From the NCBI RefSeq assembly GCF_015694465.1, contig NZ_JADQDO010000003.1:1-64000 (forward strand): a stretch of 64,000 nucleotides of DNA. The letters are read 5' to 3'. Source of the DNA: Microvirga alba. GTDB lineage: Bacteria; Pseudomonadota; Alphaproteobacteria; Rhizobiales; Beijerinckiaceae. Below, piece by piece: positions 1 to 9,558 of this stretch. Both the position numbers and the translations under genes were made by a program. Position 1 is the first letter of the stretch, and every line of letters starts with the position of its first letter. Below the pieces are notes generated by a model. It saw only the letters and a list, made by a program, of their open reading frames with translations, had not been told where the DNA came from and did no database searches.

Positions 1-446
<446 letters not shown>

Positions 447-508
447 CGATCTCTACCTTACAGAGGCCAGGAACAAAAAAACTTAGCGCGTCCGATATTG
501 CGGTTGCG

Positions 509-1099
509 CTATTTGTGCAAGAGCCAATTTCGATATTGATGCGCATAGGCCTGCACAACTCTGTCGAGAGGCTCATCAAGAAGCGCCTTATCAACAAGAA
601 CCCCCAACAGACCTCCACCGGCCCCGACGATGGCTGTTTGGGCCGGGAACGCCTGCAAGACGGCGCCGCTCTTGGCATCCACAAGATTCACGTCCGCCAG
701 CAGGCGGTAGTTACCTCCAACGACGATTCGCTGGATTGTGGATGCGATTTCCAGATCCTGCACCGAAACCTCGATCCTGACCGGACGGGAGCCGACCAGC
801 TGACCGTCGAGGTCGCGTCTCAGGGCATCGCGAAGCTTGGAGGCGATTGCGTTTCGAACATAGGCCCGCCCCTCCTCTGTGCCTGCAGCAATCTCCGCCT
901 CATGGACAGGCAGCCCCTTGGAGAGGGCATATGCCCGCTCTCCGTCTCCCCACCAAAGGCGGGCGCCTGGCGCGAAGCCGACAGTCACGGCTTCAAGGCG
1001 GAACGAAAAAACCTGCCCCGGCGACAAGGTATTGGAAGCGGTGACGCAGCCGGAGACGATGAGGCCCAGCGATATAACGAGGAAGAGACGACGGAGCAC
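509..1099 (-). CDS. Hypothetical lipoprotein
   Basis: The 196-residue product starts with a lipoprotein signal peptide ([18 protein letters not shown]) with lipobox VSGC and lipidated Cys at residue 18, so it should be anchored in the envelope. The mature part is mixed alpha/beta with a central [13 protein letters not shown] strand and a glycine-rich stretch (VGAGGGLLG) near residue 165. I do not recognise the family. It sits between tRNA-Gly and tuf on the same strand, with about 60 bases to the tuf start, so it may be read through from the tRNA promoter. Confidence 0.8.
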   Translation of the reverse strand: MLRRLFLVISLGLIVSGCVTASNTLSPGQVFSFRLEAVTVGFAPGARLWWGDGERAYALSKGLPVHEAEIAAGTEEGRAYVRNAIASKLRDALRRDLDGQLVGSRPVRIEVSVQDLEIASTIQRIVVGGNYRLLADVNLVDAKSGAVLQAFPAQTAIVGAGGGLLGVLVDKALLDEPLDRVVQAYAHQYRNWLLHK

Positions 1100-1173
1100 G
1101 CGGGGAATCCATTCGGTGCGATGAGCGGCGAATGGAGCTAAAAGCTCCGCTAAGGTAATTCAAGTTGGGAAGT

Positions 1174-1247
1174 TGGAGCGGGTGAAGGGAATCGAACCCT
1201 CGTATTCAGCTTGGAAGGCTGCTGCTCTACCATTGAGCTACACCCGC
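1174..1247 (-). tRNA. tRNA-Gly (anticodon TCC)
   Basis: Read on the minus strand the gene starts GCGGGTGTAGCTC and ends with acceptor CACCCGC, discriminator T and an encoded CCA. The anticodon loop is CTTCCAA inside the GCAGC stem and the T-loop is GGTTCGATTCC. All four arms pair. Length is 74 including CCA. It lies 22 bases downstream of tRNA-Tyr on the same strand, the pair probably being co-transcribed. Confidence 0.97.
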
Positions 1248-1269
1248 ATACGCTGCAGCACTGGCTGGG

Positions 1270-1355
1270 TGGTGGGGGAAGTAGGACTCGAACCTACGAA
1301 GGCGTAAGCCAGCGGATTTACAGTCCGCCCCCTTTGCCACTCGGGACATTCCCCC
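1270..1355 (-). tRNA. tRNA-Tyr (anticodon GTA)
   Basis: A class II tRNA of 86 bases with encoded CCA. The acceptor GGGGGAA pairs with TTCCCCC, the anticodon loop is CTGTAAA in the GCGGA stem, a long variable arm follows (TGGCTTACGCC) and the T-arm is GTAGGTTCGAGTCC. It precedes tRNA-Gly(TCC); the Tyr-Gly order upstream of tuf is also seen at the tufB locus of enterobacteria. Confidence 0.97.
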
Positions 1356-1550
1356 TGATACCCAACCCGGGCGCACCGCGCCGAGGCCGTTCAACTGGAA
1401 CGCGCCGCCCGGGGGCAGGCGTTCCGTGGGCGCTCTTATGGTGACCTGCATTGCCGGTGTCAACAGCAAAGCGCAATCGATACCCAACGGGTCGTGAAGC
1501 CTCGCACCCTGTGTTATGGACTTGCCAACATCACACGAGATTTCAGCACC

Positions 1551-2375
1551 ATGAGCGAGCGTCCCTTCCAGTCCCGAAAGCCACGATTCCAGCGTCCCGG
1601 CGGAAAACCGAACCACCGCGACAGCAAGCCCTGGCGCGCGCCGTCGGATATCGACATGACAATCCTCTACGGCTGGCATCCGGTCGCGGAAGCTTTGCGC
1701 AATGGCAAGCGAACGATTCGCCGCCTCCTGGCGACGGAAAATTCGGCCAAGCGCCTTCACGATGAACTCGGCGTGCCTCTGCCGATCGAACCGGAAATCG
1801 TCCGGCCTGGCGACATCAACCGCCTCGTCGAAGCCGATGCGGTGCATCAGGGCCTTTATCTCGAAGCCGATCCCCTACCCTCGCCGACCCTCGATACGCT
1901 CAGCGGAAAGCATGTGGTCTTGGTCCTCGACCAGATCACCGACCCTCACAATGTCGGAGCCATCGTGCGGACGGCGGCGGCCTTCGGGGTCGAGGCAATC
2001 ATCACGACGGCGCGCCACAGCCCGGCGGCAACCGGCGTCCTTGCCAAATCTGCCTCCGGGGGGCTTGAGCATGTGCCCTTCATGATCGTCCGCAATCTGG
2101 CGGATGCCCTCATTCGACTCGGTGAGCGGGGCTTCCAGCGCATTGGCCTCGATTCGACCGGCGATTCGAGCCTCGACGAATTGCAGATCACGCAACCGGT
2201 CGTCCTGGTCCTCGGCTCGGAGGGCAAGGGACTGCGCCAGCGCACCCGCGAATGCTGCGATGTGATCGGGCGATTGGACATGCCGGGAGCCATCAAGAGC
2301 CTGAACGTGTCCAATGCCGCCGCCATCTCGCTCTACGCTGTGACAAAAGCAGTTGCGACCAAGGCCGCCAAGTAA
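1551..2375 (+). CDS. rlmB: 23S rRNA (guanosine-2'-O)-methyltransferase, TrmH/SpoU family (RlmB-like)
   Basis: AdoMet-dependent ribose methyltransferase of the knotted SPOUT fold. In E. coli RlmB methylates G2251 of 23S rRNA. The 274-residue product has a basic N-terminal tail, a SpoU substrate-binding domain (YGWHPVAEALRNGKR onward) and the catalytic domain with motif 1 DQITDPHNVGAIVRTAAAF, motif 2 LVLGSEGKGLR and motif 3 IPM-equivalent LDMPGAIKSLNVSNAAAI. I chose the ATG at 1551 (MSERPFQSRK). An in-frame GTG at 1494 would add 19 unconvincing residues. The G2251 target is inferred from family. Confidence 0.92.
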   Translation: MSERPFQSRKPRFQRPGGKPNHRDSKPWRAPSDIDMTILYGWHPVAEALRNGKRTIRRLLATENSAKRLHDELGVPLPIEPEIVRPGDINRLVEADAVHQGLYLEADPLPSPTLDTLSGKHVVLVLDQITDPHNVGAIVRTAAAFGVEAIITTARHSPAATGVLAKSASGGLEHVPFMIVRNLADALIRLGERGFQRIGLDSTGDSSLDELQITQPVVLVLGSEGKGLRQRTRECCDVIGRLDMPGAIKSLNVSNAAAISLYAVTKAVATKAAK

Positions 2376-2384
2376 TCGCGAAAC

Positions 2385-2444
2385 TCTGTCTAAGATATTC
2401 TATTTGCAGGGATATTTAGGCTCGCCGGGGCATTCTTAGACAGA
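2385..2444. repeat. Inverted repeat in leader region of MHS transporter
   Basis: Perfect 11-base arms TCTGTCTAAGA (2385-2395) and TCTTAGACAGA (2434-2444) separated by 38 bases lie in the 235-base gap between rlmB and the transporter. No T-run follows, so it is not a standard terminator. It could be an operator or an mRNA structure; function is unknown. Confidence 0.5.
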
Positions 2445-2610
2445 AGTCGCAAATACCAATGGGGAATTGTGGAGAGTTCCGTCGCGTCTAACCTTCCAAT
2501 GCAAGGATTCCTGGTCGCTTCAAGCGGCCACGGCGCCTCGGCTCAAAGCCTTCGACAGCAAGGTGCCAGCCGAATCCCGGAAAACCGGGGCAACATTGGA
2601 GAGAAACGCC

Positions 2611-4299
2611 ATGGCAATCGCCACCGCCACGCCACGGACGGACGCAGCCGCCCGGCCGATGAGCGGCGAGGAAAAGAAGGTCATCTTCGCCTCGTCGCTC
2701 GGTACCGTTTTCGAATGGTACGATTTCTATCTTTACGGATCGCTCGCCAGCATCATCGGCGCGCAGTTCTTTAGCCAGTATCCGCAAGCGACGCGCGACA
2801 TCTTCGCGCTACTGGCTTTTGCGGCGGGGTTCCTTGTGCGCCCGTTCGGCGCTCTCGTCTTCGGCCGCATCGGTGACCTCGTCGGCCGCAAATACACCTT
2901 CCTCGTCACCATCCTGATCATGGGCCTGTCGACCTTCATCGTCGGCCTCCTGCCGAGCGCGAATCAAATCGGCATCCTTGCGCCCATCATCCTGATCGCC
3001 TTGCGCCTTCTGCAGGGTCTGGCGCTCGGTGGTGAATATGGTGGCGCTGCGACTTACGTGGCCGAGCATGCTCCCCAGGGCCGTCGCGGGTTCTACACCT
3101 CCTGGATTCAGACCACCGCTACGCTCGGTCTCTTCCTCTCGCTCATCGTGATCCTGTTCACCCGCACGATCCTGGGTGAAGCCGAGTTCGCGGCCTGGGG
3201 TTGGCGTATCCCGTTCCTGGTCTCCGTGCTGTTGCTGGGCGTGTCGCTCTGGATCCGCATGCAGCTGCAGGAATCCCCGGCCTTCCAGCGCATGAAGGAC
3301 GAGGGCACCGGCTCCAAGGCGCCGCTTTCCGAAGCTTTCGGCCAGTGGAAGAACGCCAAGATCGCGCTTCTCGCGCTCTTCGGCCTCGTCGCCGGCCAAG
3401 GTGTCGTCTGGTACACGGGCCAGTTCTACGCCCTGTTTTTCCTGCAATCGATCCTGAAGGTCGACGGCTACACCGCGAATCTGCTGATCGCCTGGTCGCT
3501 TCTGCTCGGCACGGGTTTCTTCGTGTTCTTCGGCTGGCTGTCGGACAAGATCGGCCGCAAGCCGATCATTCTCGCGGGCTGCCTCATCGCCGCGCTGACC
3601 TACTTCCCGCTTTTCAAGCAGATCACCACCCTGGCGAATCCTGCCCTCGAAACAGCGGTGGAGAACGTGAAGGTCACCGTGGTGGCCAACCCGGCCGATT
3701 GCGGCAATCTCTTCAACCCGGTCGGCACGCGCGTCTTCACCTCCTCCTGCGACCAGGCGCGTGACTATCTCGCCAAGGCTTCCGTGAAGTACACGACCGA
3801 AGCGGGAGCGGCCGGCCAACCGACCAAGGTGCGCATCGGCTCGACGGACGTGCCGTTCGACACGGCAAAGACCGCCGACTCGCAGAAGGCCGTCACAGCC
3901 GCCCTGCAGGCCGCCGGTTATCCGAAGGCCGGCGATGCGCAGATCGTGAAGATGAATCATCCCTTCGATCTCTTCCGCCCACAGGTGGCCGGGCTCGTCG
4001 GGCTGCTCTTCCTCCTCGTGATCTTGGTGACCATGGTCTACGGCCCGATTGCGGCCGCGCTGGTGGAACTCTTCCCGACGCGCATCCGCTATTCCGGAAT
4101 GTCCCTGCCCTACCATATCGGCAACGGCTGGTTCGGCGGACTTCTGCCCGCGACCGCTTTCGCGATGGTCGCCCAGACCGGCGACATCTACTACGGCCTC
4201 TGGTACCCGATCGTGATCGCTCTGATGACCTTCGTCGTCGGCTTCATGTTCGTTCCCGAGACGAAGGATCGCGACATCTTCACGTACAAGGGCGATTAA
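2611..4299 (+). CDS. MFS transporter, metabolite:H+ symporter (MHS) type, with a large polar insertion
   Basis: Inner-membrane proton symporter, probably for an organic acid or osmolyte; the substrate cannot be told. The 562-residue product has the MHS start (SSLGTVFEWYDFYLYGSLA), the MFS loop GRIGDLVGRKYT, the ALGGEYGGAATYVAEHAP stretch and the second-half motif GWLSDKIGRKP. An unusual hydrophilic segment at about residues 343-452, with two cysteines (ADCGN and SSCDQ), interrupts the C-terminal half and makes the protein about 100 residues longer than typical family members. ATG 2611 follows GGAGAG. An in-frame upstream extension from 2467 looks untranslated. Confidence 0.9.
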   Translation: MAIATATPRTDAAARPMSGEEKKVIFASSLGTVFEWYDFYLYGSLASIIGAQFFSQYPQATRDIFALLAFAAGFLVRPFGALVFGRIGDLVGRKYTFLVTILIMGLSTFIVGLLPSANQIGILAPIILIALRLLQGLALGGEYGGAATYVAEHAPQGRRGFYTSWIQTTATLGLFLSLIVILFTRTILGEAEFAAWGWRIPFLVSVLLLGVSLWIRMQLQESPAFQRMKDEGTGSKAPLSEAFGQWKNAKIALLALFGLVAGQGVVWYTGQFYALFFLQSILKVDGYTANLLIAWSLLLGTGFFVFFGWLSDKIGRKPIILAGCLIAALTYFPLFKQITTLANPALETAVENVKVTVVANPADCGNLFNPVGTRVFTSSCDQARDYLAKASVKYTTEAGAAGQPTKVRIGSTDVPFDTAKTADSQKAVTAALQAAGYPKAGDAQIVKMNHPFDLFRPQVAGLVGLLFLLVILVTMVYGPIAAALVELFPTRIRYSGMSLPYHIGNGWFGGLLPATAFAMVAQTGDIYYGLWYPIVIALMTFVVGFMFVPETKDRDIFTYKGD

Positions 4300-4324
4300 A
4301 CGCTGTCCTTGTAACGATGAGAAG

Positions 4325-4348
4325 GGCCCCGCCTGGCGGGGCCTTTTT
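4325..4348 (+). terminator. Rho-independent terminator after MHS transporter
   Basis: GGCCCCGCC (4325-4333) pairs with GGCGGGGCC (4335-4343) and is followed by TTTTT. It lies 25 bases after the transporter stop codon. Confidence 0.85.
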
Positions 4349-4428
4349 CATTTTGGTGAGGGCTGTCAGGCACCGACACGGCGGGGAACTTGCCTCCGAC
4401 GGCAACCGCTGCTACCTGAAGCCCCGGC

Positions 4429-4503
4429 GCCGGCGTAGCACAGCGGTAGTGCAGCGGTTTTGTAAACCGAAGGTCGGGAGTTCGATCCTCTCCGCCGGCA
4501 CCA
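4429..4503 (+). tRNA. tRNA-Thr (anticodon TGT)
   Basis: 75 bases with encoded CCA. Acceptor GCCGGCG pairs with CGCCGGC, the anticodon loop TTTGTAA lies in the GCGGT/ACCGA stem, and the T-arm is GGGAGTTCGATCCTC. All arms pair. It lies between the transporter terminator and a small lipoprotein gene. Confidence 0.97.
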
Positions 4504-4627
4504 TTTTCTCTCAAAATCCGAGCTTCCATCCCTCCTGCAGATCGTGGCCGCGCGTCACCCAACGGCCGGAGCGCCTTCGCCTTGCAGGCGATCGATGCTA
4601 ACCTCCTTCCCTAAGGGGAGGCCTGTA

Positions 4628-4999
4628 GTGAAGACTTGGATTCTGGTCGTTGGGTTGGCGGCGAACCTTGGGGCGTGCGCGCCTATATTGTCCGGGCCGG
4701 TCGCGGTCAGTTGCACGGAATTCATCGGCCAGCCCATCTCCGAGCGCAGTGCGGCCTATGGCCCGCCTCAAGCAGTGATCAAACTTAGCCCGACGCAAGT
4801 CGGATATAATTTCGAGTCCAAGGAGACGACGTTCGCGGGCGGCGAGGTTTTTTACACGGTCAATTATATGGTCGGGTCCGATGAGCACCGTCTGCCGATC
4901 TACCCGACGACGACGGTCTGCCGGGGGACGTTCGTGGTTCGCGCTCCGTCCGATGTTTCCCTGCTCAATCAAGGCGTCATCGTCGATGCTCTCCCTTGA
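4628..4999 (+). CDS. Small hypothetical lipoprotein
   Basis: 123 residues starting at GTG 4628, which is preceded at good spacing by AAGGGGAGG. The N-terminus VKTWILVVGLAANLGAC is a lipoprotein signal with lipobox LGAC (Cys17). The mature part contains an FIGQPISERSAAYGPP segment, reminiscent of small SmpA/OmlA-like outer-membrane lipoproteins that start with a short helix and a G-P turn, then alternating strands. No specific function can be assigned. A longer in-frame ORF from 4544 would hide the signal peptide, so I reject it. Confidence 0.75.
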   Translation: MKTWILVVGLAANLGACAPILSGPVAVSCTEFIGQPISERSAAYGPPQAVIKLSPTQVGYNFESKETTFAGGEVFYTVNYMVGSDEHRLPIYPTTTVCRGTFVVRAPSDVSLLNQGVIVDALP

Positions 5000-5060
5000 G
5001 ATTCCCGGACAGCTCGGAACCGGCTTGCCGGGACCTGCCCGTCATCTCTAAAAACCTCTC

Positions 5061-5879
5061 ATGTTGATCGCAATTTCAGACTCCGCCGACCCACGGATCG
5101 AAGCCTACCGCGCCGTTCGCGAGCGCGACCTTGTCGGGCGCGAGCACCGATTCGTGGCTGAGGGCGAGGTGGTTTTGCGGGTGCTGGCGAGGCAATCGCG
5201 CTTCATTATCGAATCGCTGCTGCTCGCGGAGAACCGCGTGGAGAGCTTGAGCGATCTGTTCGAGTCTCTCCCGGCCGATGTCCCAGTCTACACGGCGAAC
5301 CGCACCGTCATGGATTCGATTGTCGGCTTCCCGATTCACCGGGGCATTCTGGCCGTCGCCCGTCGCGCGCCGCAGCCTCCGGTCGCGGAGCTGCTCGCCC
5401 GCTTGCCGGAGCGGGCGCTCGTGGTCGGGCTCGTGGGCCTGGCCAACCACGACAATGTGGGCGGCATCTTTCGCAACGCGGCCGCTTTCGGGGCCGACGC
5501 GGTCCTGCTCGATCCGGAAACCTGCGACCCACTTTATCGAAAGGCGATCCGCGTCTCCGTCGGCGGCGCGCTGGTCGTGCCCTTCACCCGGACCGCCTCC
5601 GCGAGCACCATGTTACGGGCCTTGGAAGAGGCTCAATTCGATGTCATCGCGCTCAGCCCGTCGGGCAAGGAAACCTTGGCAGAACTCGAACGATCGCCTC
5701 GGGCGGCTCTCCTCCTGGGAGCCGAGGGTCCAGGATTGCCCGCCGACCTTCTGGCACGCACGCGAACCGTCTCCATACCGATGAGCGGCAGCTTCGATTC
5801 CCTGAACGTCGCCACCACCAGCGGCATCGCCCTGCATCATCTCGCCGGCGGAGGCAGGGCTCCACTGTTCGCTCGCTGA
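5061..5879 (+). CDS. TrmH/SpoU family RNA 2'-O-methyltransferase
   Basis: A second SPOUT RNA ribose methyltransferase, 272 residues. It has a substrate-binding N-terminal domain (LVGREHRFVAEGEVVLRVLA) and a catalytic domain with GLANHDNVGGIFRNAAAFGAD, LLLGAEGPGLP and SIPMSGSFDSLNVATTSGIALHHLA, the three SpoU motifs. The RNA target is unknown; it differs from the RlmB-like protein at 1551. It stands alone between a lipoprotein gene and an exported hydrolase, all on the plus strand. Confidence 0.92.
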   Translation: MLIAISDSADPRIEAYRAVRERDLVGREHRFVAEGEVVLRVLARQSRFIIESLLLAENRVESLSDLFESLPADVPVYTANRTVMDSIVGFPIHRGILAVARRAPQPPVAELLARLPERALVVGLVGLANHDNVGGIFRNAAAFGADAVLLDPETCDPLYRKAIRVSVGGALVVPFTRTASASTMLRALEEAQFDVIALSPSGKETLAELERSPRAALLLGAEGPGLPADLLARTRTVSIPMSGSFDSLNVATTSGIALHHLAGGGRAPLFAR

Positions 5880-5954
5880 CTTGTGAAAGGCCAAGCTCTT
5901 GCGCCCACCCATGGGAATTCTAGCCTTTGGCCGTTCACGCAGAGAGACAAGACC

Positions 5955-6929
5955 ATGGAAATGACACGTCGCGCCGTCCTCGCCAGCACGGCTCTTGCCG
6001 CAGCCCCACTCGGAGTCACCGCCTTGGCTCAAACAACCCCTGCCCCGCAGAACGCGCAGTCGCGGCAAGCCCCTGGCTTCTATCGGTACAAGGTCGGCGA
6101 TATCGAGGTCACCGCGATCCAGGACGGCTTCGCGCGCCGCCCACTTGAGGGCTTTGTCCGCAATGCGGAATTGGCACAGGTTCAACAGGCGATGCAGGAG
6201 GCGTTTCTCCCGGCGGACGCCCTGGCGATCACGTTTACGACCCTGGTCCTGCAGCGAAATGGCCGCCTGACGCTGATCGATACCGGCAACGGCGATTCGG
6301 GCGCTCCGACCTCGGGCCTCTGGATGTCGAATTTCCGCGCGGCGGGGTTCGACCCGGCACAGGTCGACACCATCGTCATCAGCCACTTCCACGGCGACCA
6401 CATCAACGGCCTGCGCCTGAAGGATGGAACGGCGGTGTTCCCCAAGGCGGAAATCCTGGTGCCCGCAACCGAGTGGGATTTCTGGATGGACGACGTCCGC
6501 ATGAACCAGGCGCCAGACGCCATGAAGGGCGGTTTCCAGGGCGTGCGCCGCGTGTTCGGCCCCATCGCCAAGGACGTGAAGCGCTACGAAGCCGACAAGG
6601 AGATCTTGCCCGGGCTCACGAGCATCGCCGCGCCCGGCCACACACCGGGTCACACCTCCTATATGCTCTCATCGGGCGCGGGCAGGCTGATGATCATGTC
6701 CGATGTCACGAACCATCCGGCGCTTTTCGTGCGCAACCCCGATTGGTCCGCGATCTTCGACATGGATGCCGATCAGGCTCGCGCCACCCGCCGGCGGATG
6801 CTCGACATCGCGGCAACGGAGAGGGCCCAGGTGGCGTTCTACCACGCACCCTTCCCCGCGACGGGCCACATCGCGAAGGACGGCAACGGCTTCCGTTTCG
6901 TACCCGTTCAATGGAACTCGGCGGTTTAA
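5955..6929 (+). CDS. Exported MBL-fold metallohydrolase
   Basis: 324-residue zinc hydrolase of the metallo-beta-lactamase superfamily. The N-terminus MEMTRRAVLASTALAAAP carries a twin-arginine-like signal (TRR followed by a hydrophobic stretch), so it is likely exported folded. The metal-binding motif HFHGDH is at residues 144-149, and GHTPGHTSYM and SDVTNH supply the later His and Asp ligands. Family members include quorum-quenching lactonases and related hydrolases; the substrate here is unknown. ATG 5955 gives the clean signal peptide, so the in-frame extension from 5883 is discarded. Confidence 0.88.
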   Translation: MEMTRRAVLASTALAAAPLGVTALAQTTPAPQNAQSRQAPGFYRYKVGDIEVTAIQDGFARRPLEGFVRNAELAQVQQAMQEAFLPADALAITFTTLVLQRNGRLTLIDTGNGDSGAPTSGLWMSNFRAAGFDPAQVDTIVISHFHGDHINGLRLKDGTAVFPKAEILVPATEWDFWMDDVRMNQAPDAMKGGFQGVRRVFGPIAKDVKRYEADKEILPGLTSIAAPGHTPGHTSYMLSSGAGRLMIMSDVTNHPALFVRNPDWSAIFDMDADQARATRRRMLDIAATERAQVAFYHAPFPATGHIAKDGNGFRFVPVQWNSAV

Positions 6930-6944
6930 GGCGAAGGCGGACGC

Positions 6945-7268
6945 TCAGCCGCCCGCCGTTTCCGCCAGAAGCCACGCCATCGTATCGCCGTCAGCGCCGG
7001 TCGGCTCAATGAAGAGAATGACCGGCGTGTCGTAGGGGTGGCGCGCCTTCAAGGCTTGGTGCACCTCGGTCTGCAGGGCCTTGCGGGTCTTGAGGATGGC
7101 AACCGCCTCGTGACCTCGTTCGATTTCTCCCTGCCAGGCATAGATCGACGTCATTCCCGGCAGGACATTGATGCAAGCGATCAGCCGGTCGCGGACCAGC
7201 GTCTCCCCGACCGACAATGCGGTGTCGACATCGGGAAAGGTCGTATAGACGAGAAGTGGTCTCTCCAT
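6945..7268 (-). CDS. cutA: Divalent-cation tolerance protein CutA
   Basis: Small trimeric cytoplasmic protein with a ferredoxin-like fold, associated with copper and divalent cation tolerance. The 107-residue product shows the family landmarks LLVYTTFPD, LIACINVLPGMTSIYAWQGEIE and the RHPYDTPVI motif. ATG 7268 is preceded by GGAGGAAAGG at suitable spacing, which favours it over an in-frame start at 7304. It converges with the MBL hydrolase gene 15 bases away and diverges from nadK. Confidence 0.95.
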   Translation of the reverse strand: MERPLLVYTTFPDVDTALSVGETLVRDRLIACINVLPGMTSIYAWQGEIERGHEAVAILKTRKALQTEVHQALKARHPYDTPVILFIEPTGADGDTMAWLLAETAGG

Positions 7269-7318
7269 GCTATGCCTTTCCTCCGCATCCGGTTCGGATG
7301 TCATGAGGGTATCTGGGC

Positions 7319-8089
7319 ATGGCCCGCCGTTTCAACCATGTCGCTTTCGTCGCCAGTCCGACGTCCGAGGCCCAAGGCGCGCTTCAGGCGCTGCAGAGTC
7401 GTTACAGGAATGTCGGGCCGGAGGAGGCCGACGTCATCGTCGCGCTCGGCGGCGACGGCCTCATGCTACAGACCCTTCATCGCTTCATGGGAACCGCCAA
7501 GCCTATCTACGGCATGAACAAGGGCACGGTCGGCTTCCTGATGAACGACTTCCGGGAAGACGATCTGTTCGAGCGGCTCGAATCGGCGCAACGCAGCGTC
7601 GTGCATCCCCTTCTCATGGTCGCCTGGGACATGAAGGGTGAAGCCCACACGGCCCGCGCGATCAATGAAGTCTCCATGCTGCGGCAGACCTATCAGGCCG
7701 CCAAGCTGCGGGTGAGCGTGGACTCGCGCGTCCGTCTCGACGCCCTCAGCGCAGATGGCATTCTCATCGCGACTCCGGCCGGATCGACCGCGTACAATCT
7801 CTCGGTCAACGGGCCGATCCTGCCTCTCAACGCCCCCCTGTTGGCGCTGACCCCGATCTCGGCGTTCCGCCCTCGCCGCTGGCGCGGCGCATTGTTGCCG
7901 GATTACGCGCGAATCCAGATCGACGTTCTGGAGCCGGAGAACCGCCCCGTCAGCGCGGTCGCCGATCATACGGAATTTCGGAACGTCTCGCGGGTCGACG
8001 CCTCCCTGGATCGCAGCGTCGATCTCGTGATGCTGCACGATCCGGGCCACAGCCTCGACGAGCGCATCCTGAGAGAACAGTTCGGCTGA
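7319..8089 (+). CDS. nadK: NAD kinase
   Basis: Phosphorylates NAD to NADP with ATP or polyphosphate in the cytoplasm. The 256-residue product has the nucleotide-binding GGDG motif at residues 44-47 ([15 protein letters not shown]), [12 protein letters not shown], the NEVS motif and the glycine-rich [17 protein letters not shown]. Length matches alphaproteobacterial NadK. It is divergent from cutA with 50 bases between the starts. Confidence 0.96.
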   Translation: MARRFNHVAFVASPTSEAQGALQALQSRYRNVGPEEADVIVALGGDGLMLQTLHRFMGTAKPIYGMNKGTVGFLMNDFREDDLFERLESAQRSVVHPLLMVAWDMKGEAHTARAINEVSMLRQTYQAAKLRVSVDSRVRLDALSADGILIATPAGSTAYNLSVNGPILPLNAPLLALTPISAFRPRRWRGALLPDYARIQIDVLEPENRPVSAVADHTEFRNVSRVDASLDRSVDLVMLHDPGHSLDERILREQFG

Positions 8090-8135
8090 CCGCCGCGACA
8101 TTCCATGAAGCAATGCGAGGAAGAAGGACCGTGTC

Positions 8136-8618
8136 ATGACCGACGAGAGCACTAGGCATCCCCGTGGCGGCCTCTATTTCGAGGATTTCACCGTCGGCAC
8201 CACCATCAAGCACCGCCTGACCCGAACGGTGACCCAGATGGACAACATGCTCTTTTCCAACATGACGCTGAACCCGCAACCGCTCCATATCGACGCGCAT
8301 TTCTGCGCCACCGAGACGGAATGGGGCAAGCCGCTGATGAACTCCCTCTTCACGCTTGGCCTGATGATCGGCATTTCGGTCAATGACACGACGGTCGGCA
8401 CGACGATTGCCAACCTCGGCATGACGGACGTGAAGTTCCCGGCCCCGCTCTTCGAGGGCGACACCATCAACGCGACCACGGAGATTGCCGGCAAGCGCGA
8501 TTCGAAATCGCGACCGGACGCGGGAATCGTCGATTTCATCCACCGCGCCTACAAGCAGGACGGCACCCTCGTCGCCGAGTGCCGGAGGCAGGCCTTCATG
8601 CGCAAGCGGAGCGTCTGA
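8136..8618 (+). CDS. MaoC-like hot-dog dehydratase
   Basis: 160-residue hot-dog-fold protein of the MaoC/(R)-hydratase family. It begins GLYFEDFTVGTTIKHRLTRTVTQ and contains NPQPLHIDAHFC, the family's catalytic region with an Asp and His. It resembles the MaoC hydratases acting on mesaconyl-CoA-type substrates. Its stop overlaps the start of the next gene by one base, and that gene encodes a CitE/malyl-CoA lyase-like protein. The pair is therefore probably a two-step acyl-CoA module, such as beta-methylmalyl-CoA chemistry; the exact substrate is inference. Confidence 0.88.
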   Translation: MTDESTRHPRGGLYFEDFTVGTTIKHRLTRTVTQMDNMLFSNMTLNPQPLHIDAHFCATETEWGKPLMNSLFTLGLMIGISVNDTTVGTTIANLGMTDVKFPAPLFEGDTINATTEIAGKRDSKSRPDAGIVDFIHRAYKQDGTLVAECRRQAFMRKRSV

Positions 8619-9481
8619 TGCGATCCCTCCTCTTCGTTCCCGGCGATAGCCCGAAAAAGCTCGAAAAGGCACTGATCTCGGGTGCCGATGCCCTCATCAT
8701 CGACCTCGAGGATTCCGTCGCGCTCAGCGCGAAGGAGGAAGCCCGGCGCGTCACGGCGGCGTTCGTCCGCGAACATCGCGTAAAAAGCGACAGGCCGCGC
8801 CTTTATGTGCGCGTCAACGGCCTGACCACCGGCCTCGTCGATGACGACCTCGACGGCGTGATGGCCTCGGCACCCGAAGGCATCGTGCTGCCAAAAACAG
8901 TGGGCGGCGTGGACGTTTCGCATCTCGGCGCGAAGCTTGCGGTGCGAGAAGCGGAGTTCGGTCTCGACGATGGCGGAACCCGCATTCTCGCCATCGCCAC
9001 GGAAAACGCGCTCGGCGTCTTCGCGCTTGGCACCTTTGCGGGCGCGAGTCACCGCCTCATGGGCATCACCTGGGGCGGCGAAGACCTCTCCGCGGACATC
9101 GGCGCGGAGACGAACCGCGACGATACCGGCGCCTATACGGAGCCCTATCGCCTTGCCCGCTCGCTGACGCTTTTGGGCGCGGCCGCTGCGTCGGTGGACG
9201 CGATCGATTCCGTCTATACGAATTTCCGCGACATGGAGGGCCTGGAAGCCGAATGTCGCGCCGCGCGGCGCGACGGCTTCGTCGCCAAGATGGCGATTCA
9301 TCCCGCGCAAGTGCCAGTGATCAACGCCGCCTTCACACCATCGCCCGAAGCCATCGAACGCGCCCGCGCCGTCATCGCGGCGTTCGAGGCCAATCCCGGC
9401 GCGGGAGTTGTCGGCGTCGAAGGCGAAATGCTCGACCGGCCGCATCTTTTGCGGGCGGAGCGGCTGTTGAAGAGGGCCTGA
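8618..9481 (+). CDS. CoA ester lyase, HpcH/HpaI aldolase / CitE family
   Basis: 287-residue TIM-barrel lyase. MRSLLFVPGDSPKKLEKAL, ALIIDLEDSVAL, LYVRVNGL, the TENALGV segment and GGEDLSADIG are typical of CitE-like and L-malyl-CoA/beta-methylmalyl-CoA lyases, with the Mg-binding Glu and Asp in these motifs. It cleaves or forms (3S)-malyl- or citryl-type CoA esters. ATG 8618 overlaps the MaoC gene stop (TGATG), so the two are translationally coupled. The exact substrate cannot be read from sequence. Confidence 0.9.
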   Translation: MRSLLFVPGDSPKKLEKALISGADALIIDLEDSVALSAKEEARRVTAAFVREHRVKSDRPRLYVRVNGLTTGLVDDDLDGVMASAPEGIVLPKTVGGVDVSHLGAKLAVREAEFGLDDGGTRILAIATENALGVFALGTFAGASHRLMGITWGGEDLSADIGAETNRDDTGAYTEPYRLARSLTLLGAAAASVDAIDSVYTNFRDMEGLEAECRAARRDGFVAKMAIHPAQVPVINAAFTPSPEAIERARAVIAAFEANPGAGVVGVEGEMLDRPHLLRAERLLKRA

Positions 9482-9558
9482 AAAGTTCGGAGCAGAGAAT
9501 TGAAACGAGCGAATTAGCGTTTCATGTTGTGCGATGCCCTGAAACGCACGGATCGACC

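Noticed and set aside
2809..4116. 435-codon ORF opposite the MHS transporter
   Set aside because: Shadow with His/Arg/Asp-rich low-complexity sequence.
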